A model generated the notes under the pieces. It saw only the letters and a program-made list of their open reading frames with translations. It had not been told where the DNA came from and ran no database searches. From an uncultured Opitutia bacterium (GTDB lineage Bacteria > Verrucomicrobiota > Verrucomicrobiia > Opitutales > UBA953), in NCBI GenBank assembly GCA_903921665.1, contig CAIXQT010000228.1:1-11735 (forward strand): a stretch of DNA of 11,735 bases. The letters are read 5' to 3'. Of this stretch, positions 7,130 to 11,735 are shown one piece after another. The position numbers and the translations under genes are program-made. Positions within the stretch are counted from its first letter, which is position 1, and every line of letters begins with the position of its first letter.

Positions 7130-7741
7130 ATGAACAAGCTGCTCACCCTCCTGAAGTCCGGGCTCATCGCCTGCGCCGCCTGCGGCCTCCTGTTGGCCGC
7201 CGATTCCAAGCCTTCCTCCGAAAAGACCATGACCACTCCCCCTAAGCTCGAGAAAGCCACCTTCGGCGCCGGTTGTTTCTGGGGCGTCGAATATCAATAC
7301 GCCAAGATTCCGGGAGTCCTTTCGGCTGAGAGCGGCTATGCCGGCGGCAAGACCTTGAATCCGACCTATGAGGATATCTGCGCCAAGGGTACCGGCCATG
7401 CCGAGGTCATCGAGGTGACCTTCGATCCCGCCAAGGTGACCTACCGCACGCTCGTGGAGTATTTCTTCAAGATGCACGATCCGACGCAGGTGAACCGCCA
7501 GGGTCCGGATGTCGGCGACCAGTATCGCTCCGTGATCTTCACGCACTCCGCCGAACAGAAGAAGACCGCCGATGACGTGAAGATCGGGCTGACGCTCGCC
7601 AAGGCGTTCGCTCGCCCGATCGCCACGCAGATCGAGCCCGCCCCGAAGTTCTGGCGCGCGGAGGAATATCACCAGAAGTACTACCAGCTGCGGGGCAAGA
7701 AGCCTTACTGCCATCTGGTGCCCTTCGCGGAAGAGAAGTAA
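7130..7741 (+). CDS. msrA: Peptide-methionine (S)-S-oxide reductase, exported form
   Basis: MsrA reduces methionine-S-sulfoxide in free or protein-bound form. The 203-residue product has the hallmark FGAGCFWGVE with catalytic Cys49, followed by the family blocks SGYAGG, GHAEVIEVTFDP, FFKMHDPTQVNRQGPDVGDQYRS and FWRAEEYHQKYY. Cys194 in KKPYCHL near the end is a candidate resolving Cys. The N-terminus (Lys3, Lys9, hydrophobic stretch to Leu22, then Ala-Ala before Asp25) looks like a Sec signal peptide. LIAC at 12-15 resembles a lipobox but sits inside the hydrophobic run, so signal peptidase I cleavage near 24 is likelier. The start is ATG 7130; a TTG at 7088 would place 14 polar residues ahead of the signal. 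An in-frame ATG at 7229 would give a cytosolic 170-residue enzyme. The gap from glnD is 55 bp, and rarA starts three bases after the stop. Confidence 0.95.
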   Translation: MNKLLTLLKSGLIACAACGLLLAADSKPSSEKTMTTPPKLEKATFGAGCFWGVEYQYAKIPGVLSAESGYAGGKTLNPTYEDICAKGTGHAEVIEVTFDPAKVTYRTLVEYFFKMHDPTQVNRQGPDVGDQYRSVIFTHSAEQKKTADDVKIGLTLAKAFARPIATQIEPAPKFWRAEEYHQKYYQLRGKKPYCHLVPFAEEK

Positions 7742-7744
7742 GTC

Positions 7745-9103
7745 GTGGCTGAACGGCGCCTTGGGTCGGATGATGCGCTGCCTGGCCTCGGCCAAGGCGT
7801 GCCCGATGCCATCCCCGAGCGCCGCCGCCCGCTGGCTTCGCGGATGCGCCCCCGTAACCTCGCGGAGGTCGTGGGACACGCCGGCTTGCTGGGCCCGGAA
7901 GCCTTGCTCCCTCGCCTGATCAAGGCCGACACCTTCGGCTCGCTGCTTTTCTACGGCCCGCCCGGTTGCGGGAAGACCACCTTGGCCGAAGTCATCGCCG
8001 CCGAGACGCAATCATTCGTCGTCCGCGTCAACGCCGTGCTTTCCGGAACGCCCGAGCTCCGCGAGATCCTGGCGGACGCGCGCCGCCAGCCTTCGCGCAA
8101 GACCGTGCTGGTGGTCGACGAGATCCATCGCTTCAACAAGGCCCAGCAGGATCTGCTGCTGCCCGACGTCGAAGCCGGCGTGGTCCGCCTGATCGGCTGC
8201 ACGACGCATAACCCCGGGCTGTATGTCGTCCCGGCGCTGCTCAGCCGCAGTCATCTTTTCCGTCTCGACCCGCTGTCGCCTCCGGAGATCGCCACGTTCC
8301 TGGGTACCGCCCTTGCAGACAACGAGCGCGGTCTGGGCGCCCTCGGTATCAAAGCTTCGGAGAAGGTGCTCCAGCAGGTCGCCGAGATGGCTTCGGGCGA
8401 CCTGCGCCGCGCCCTTAACTGCCTCGAGACCCTCGTGCTTTCCGCGCCGGCCCTCGGCAGCGTGACCGATGAAGCCGTGGCTTCCTTCGCCCGCGAACGC
8501 CGGATCCGCTACGACGATGGAGGCGACAATCATTACGATACCGCCTCGGCCTTCATCAAATCCGTCCGCGGCGGCGACCCTGATGCCGCTTTGTATTGGC
8601 TCTTCCTGATGCTCGAAGGAGGGGAGGAGCCTCGCTTCATCGCCCGCCGCCTCGTCATCTGCGCTTCGGAGGACGTCGGCTTGGCGGATTCCCGCGCCTT
8701 GGGCGTGGCTACCGCGGCCTTTCAGGCCTGCGAGATGGTGGGCATGCCGGAATGCGAATACGCCCTCGCGCATGCGACGCTCTTCCTGGCGCTCTCGCCG
8801 AAGAGCAACAGCACCACCGTCGCGATCTCCGAGGCCAAGGACGCCGTGCGCAACATGCCCCGTCAGGAAGTCCCGCTGCACCTCAAGGACGCGCATAACA
8901 GCGTGAACAAGAGCCTCGGGAACGGCGGCACCTATCGATATAGCCACGATTATCCCGAAGGCATCAGCGGACAGGAATACCTCAGCCGCCCGCTTTCGCT
9001 CTATCATCCCGGAGACGCCGGCGCTGAGCCGCAGATCGCGGAACGCCTCGCCCGCTGGCGCGAACTCAAGGCAGGCCTGAAGAAGAAGGACGGACGTCCG
9101 TGA
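7745..9103 (+). CDS. rarA: Replication-associated recombination protein A (AAA+ ATPase)
   Basis: RarA (MgsA; WRNIP1/Mgs1 family) is a clamp-loader-like AAA+ ATPase that acts with SSB at stalled forks and DNA ends. The 452-residue protein has the family entry PLASRMRPRNLAEVVGH, Walker A GPPGCGKTTLA with Lys77, Walker B VLVVDEIHRFNK with Asp125-Glu126, sensor 1 IGCTTHNP, and the arginine-finger region ALLSRSHLFRL with Arg168. The C-terminal helical and tetramerisation part includes RFIARRLVICASEDVGLADSRAL and LALSPKSNSTTVAI, both typical of RarA. Length agrees with the family (E. coli 447). I chose GTG 7745 because it follows the msrA stop by three bases and gives the normal N-terminal length. 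The last four bases (GTGA) overlap the dus start. Compactness implies one transcript with msrA and dus. Confidence 0.95.
   Translation: MAERRLGSDDALPGLGQGVPDAIPERRRPLASRMRPRNLAEVVGHAGLLGPEALLPRLIKADTFGSLLFYGPPGCGKTTLAEVIAAETQSFVVRVNAVLSGTPELREILADARRQPSRKTVLVVDEIHRFNKAQQDLLLPDVEAGVVRLIGCTTHNPGLYVVPALLSRSHLFRLDPLSPPEIATFLGTALADNERGLGALGIKASEKVLQQVAEMASGDLRRALNCLETLVLSAPALGSVTDEAVASFARERRIRYDDGGDNHYDTASAFIKSVRGGDPDAALYWLFLMLEGGEEPRFIARRLVICASEDVGLADSRALGVATAAFQACEMVGMPECEYALAHATLFLALSPKSNSTTVAISEAKDAVRNMPRQEVPLHLKDAHNSVNKSLGNGGTYRYSHDYPEGISGQEYLSRPLSLYHPGDAGAEPQIAERLARWRELKAGLKKKDGRP
9086..9101 (+). promoter_or_regulatory. Shine-Dalgarno and palindrome at the dus start
   Basis: AAGGA at 9086-9090 lies nine bases before the dus GTG and is the clearest ribosome-binding site in the window. 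Its last base begins a perfect 12-base palindrome (ACGGAC/GTCCGT, 9090-9101) that runs into the start codon. A four-base stem could form there in mRNA. The ribosome-binding site supports the GTG at 9100. Confidence 0.5.
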
Positions 9104-10104
9104 GCAAGGTCGCGCCACGTCTGCCGTGGTTCGGGCAGGGCAAGTTCCCGCTCTACCTCGCGCCGATGGCCCGCCACACCGACGTGGCCTTCCGCCAGCT
9201 CTGCAAAGAGCAGGGCGCCGACGTGATGGTCACGGAGTTCGTGCAGTCCGAGGCGCTGATCCGGGATAACGTCAAAGCCTGGGAAATGGTCGACTTCACC
9301 GAAGGGCAGCGCCCGATGGGCGTCCAGATCTTCGGCGCCACGCCGGCTTCGATGGCCAAGGCCGCCCGGCTGGTCTGCGAGCGCATGCGGCCCGACTTCC
9401 TCGATCTCAATTTCGGTTGCCCGGCTCATAAGGTCATCGAACAGAACGCCGGCTCGGGTCTGCTGCGCTGCACGCCGTTGCTCTACGATCTCGTCAAGGC
9501 CGTGAAGGATGCGATTCCTGACGTGCCCCTCACCGCCAAGATGCGCCTAGGTTGGGATCATGCCACCATCGTGGCCGTCGAGGTCGCCGGCCGCTTGCAG
9601 GAGCTCGGCGTCGAGGCCTTGGCGGTCCACGGACGTACGAAGGAGCAGGGGTACTCCGGCGAGGCCCATTGGGGCTGGATCGGTAAGGTGGCGGCGGCGG
9701 TCGATATTCCCGTGATCGGTAACGGCGATGTGAAGGACGGAGCTTCGGCGCTCCTCCGCCGGCGAGAGACCGGAGTCTCCGGGCTGATGATCGGCCGGGC
9801 GGCGCTGGGGAATCCCTGGATTTTCGCCCAGATCAAGGCCGCGATGGAGGGTAGGGAAGGGTCCGCCGCCGAAATCGGCATGCAGCAGCGCTGGGATTGC
9901 ATGATTCGCTTGGCCGAACTCACCATCGAGGTGCATGCCAGCCGCTTGGGCACGCGCGATGTGCGGTGGATGCTCGACCGGATGCATCCGCTGACCCATG
10001 GGCTGCCTGGCTCGCGTAAACTCCGCGACCGTCTCCGCCACTGTCTGACTTTGGATGACCTGCGCCGGCTCCGTGACGAGCACCTCGCGGAATCCGTGAA
10101 GTGA
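9100..10104 (+). CDS. dus: tRNA-dihydrouridine synthase, DusB-like
   Basis: Dus enzymes use FMN and NADPH to reduce specific uridines in tRNA to dihydrouridine. The 334-residue protein has the TIM-barrel signatures in order: LAPMARHTDVAFR (20-32), LDLNFGCPAHKVIEQNAGSGLL with catalytic Cys107, TAKMRLGW with Lys147, AVHGRTKEQGYSGEAHWGWI with His177, PVIGNGDV, and GLMIGRAALGNPWIF for phosphate binding. Length and the GCPAHKV motif fit DusB best, but a DusA/B/C call needs an alignment. Arg25 stands where most Dus proteins have Gly (APMAGVTD), near the flavin site; the other motifs are intact. It starts at GTG 9100, overlapping the rarA stop by four bases, which implies coupled translation. It ends before the noncoding region upstream of dnaA, and I see no hairpin terminator after it. 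Confidence 0.94.
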   Translation: MSKVAPRLPWFGQGKFPLYLAPMARHTDVAFRQLCKEQGADVMVTEFVQSEALIRDNVKAWEMVDFTEGQRPMGVQIFGATPASMAKAARLVCERMRPDFLDLNFGCPAHKVIEQNAGSGLLRCTPLLYDLVKAVKDAIPDVPLTAKMRLGWDHATIVAVEVAGRLQELGVEALAVHGRTKEQGYSGEAHWGWIGKVAAAVDIPVIGNGDVKDGASALLRRRETGVSGLMIGRAALGNPWIFAQIKAAMEGREGSAAEIGMQQRWDCMIRLAELTIEVHASRLGTRDVRWMLDRMHPLTHGLPGSRKLRDRLRHCLTLDDLRRLRDEHLAESVK

Positions 10105-10170
10105 ATTAAAACCCCTATTCGCAAGGTGACGGTGAAGGTGTGACGGTCGTGCAACAGAAACCTCACTTTC

Positions 10171-10195
10171 TTATCTACAGGGGTCCTGTTAATAA
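10171..10195. promoter_or_regulatory. Inverted pair of DnaA-box-like sites
   Basis: TTATCTACAGG (10171-10181) and CCTGTTAATAA (10185-10195, whose reverse complement is TTATTAACAGG) face each other across three bases. Against TTATCCACA, the first core matches eight of nine bases and the second seven of nine, and both keep the AGG flank often seen next to DnaA boxes. Confidence 0.5.
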
Positions 10196-10456
10196 CCTGT
10201 GCAGGGCTTGCTCTTGTCCCTCGTCTCCGCGCGTTCACAAATGCCACCCGATTCGCCCCCCACGGATCGAAGCCGGCCCCTCCGCTGGAGACTAAATGGA
10301 GGAAACCAACTTTTAACCTCTCAAGATCCATCTCATCAACGACTTACGCGGCACATGACTTCGGCCACTCACTTGGCACGGAAGCAGTTAAAATCCCAAG
10401 GCCGTTTCATTAACACCCCTTTTACAAAAATACCTCATTTTCGGGCTTCCAAAGAG

Positions 10457-10467
10457 CCTGTGAACAA
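10457..10467 (-). promoter_or_regulatory. DnaA-box-like site just upstream of dnaA
   Basis: CCTGTGAACAA reads TTGTTCACAGG on the minus strand, seven of nine to the DnaA-box core plus the AGG flank. With two more bases it matches the CCTGTTAATAACC at 10185-10197 at 11 of 13 positions. It lies 25 bp before the dnaA ATG, where bound DnaA could repress its own gene. Confidence 0.35.
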
Positions 10468-10492
10468 CCTTTCTCAACCCTCCCCCTTTCTC

Positions 10493-11735
<1,243 letters not shown>

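Larger units (their letters stand above)
10105..10492. other. Putative oriC / dnaA regulatory region
   Basis: This 388-bp spacer between dus and dnaA holds no credible gene. Its base composition drops: by hand count, 10381-10450 is about 41% G+C and 10141-10200 about 45%, against clearly GC-rich coding sequence on both sides. It contains three DnaA-box-like 11-mers (two as an inverted pair at 10171-10195, one at 10457-10467), a CCTG/CAGG palindrome at 10196-10205, two copies of GTGACGGT 14 bp apart (10126-10133 and 10140-10147), and several AT-rich patches (TTTTAACC near 10311, TTAAAAT near 10388, TTTTACAAAAATA at 10420-10432). Placement beside dnaA with box motifs and AT-rich DNA is what many bacterial origins show. 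It could instead be only the dnaA promoter with autoregulatory sites. I could not assign a convincing -10/-35 pair. Confidence 0.5.

Noticed and set aside
9558..10331. 257-codon minus-strand frame covering the end of dus and the putative origin
   Set aside because: Most of it is antisense to dus, and its N-terminal part in the noncoding spacer shows no family resemblance or ribosome-binding site.
10388..10416. TTAAAA and TAACAC spaced by 17 bases as a dnaA promoter
   Set aside because: Only four and three of six consensus matches, no better than other AT-rich spots in this spacer.

Overview
The window is about 11.7 kb of GC-rich, gene-dense bacterial chromosome, and every complete gene can be assigned to a known family. 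It holds nine protein genes, with the first and last cut by the window edges. I see no rRNA, tRNA, CRISPR array or insertion sequence. The organism is probably a high-GC Gram-negative-type bacterium. Exported redox proteins, a periplasm-type alkaline phosphatase and weak or absent Shine-Dalgarno sequences would suit a member of the Verrucomicrobiota (Opitutae-like), but this is an impression that needs a phylogeny.

Layout. Positions 1-353 are the tail of an alkaline phosphatase gene. It converges on an exported thioredoxin-fold gene (423-989, minus), and a perfect 20-base palindrome flanked by A and T runs lies between them as a two-way terminator. A divergent promoter region follows (990-1152). 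Then come cysE (serine acetyltransferase) and, three bases after it, a two-GAF sensor histidine kinase. The kinase gene overlaps by 29 bp the end of a convergent dedA-family membrane protein gene (3653-4312, minus). An 80-bp divergent spacer with an imperfect inverted repeat separates dedA from glnD (PII uridylyltransferase).

glnD leads a tightly packed same-strand run: glnD, exported msrA, rarA (clamp-loader-like AAA+ ATPase) and a dus gene (tRNA dihydrouridine synthase) whose GTG start overlaps the rarA stop. The 388 bp after dus are noncoding and AT-richer than the genes. They carry an inverted pair of DnaA-box-like 11-mers plus a third box just ahead of dnaA, which runs off the right edge. 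This spacer is the best candidate for a replication origin or for DnaA autoregulation.

How the genes relate. cysE and glnD are central sulfur and nitrogen metabolism. The redoxin and MsrA both have signal peptides and may serve thiol or methionine redox balance outside the cytoplasm. rarA and dnaA are both replication-linked. I do not see a novel multi-gene system. The points most worth a second look are the putative oriC, the orphan kinase coupled to cysE, and the short ORF overlapping the cysE start.
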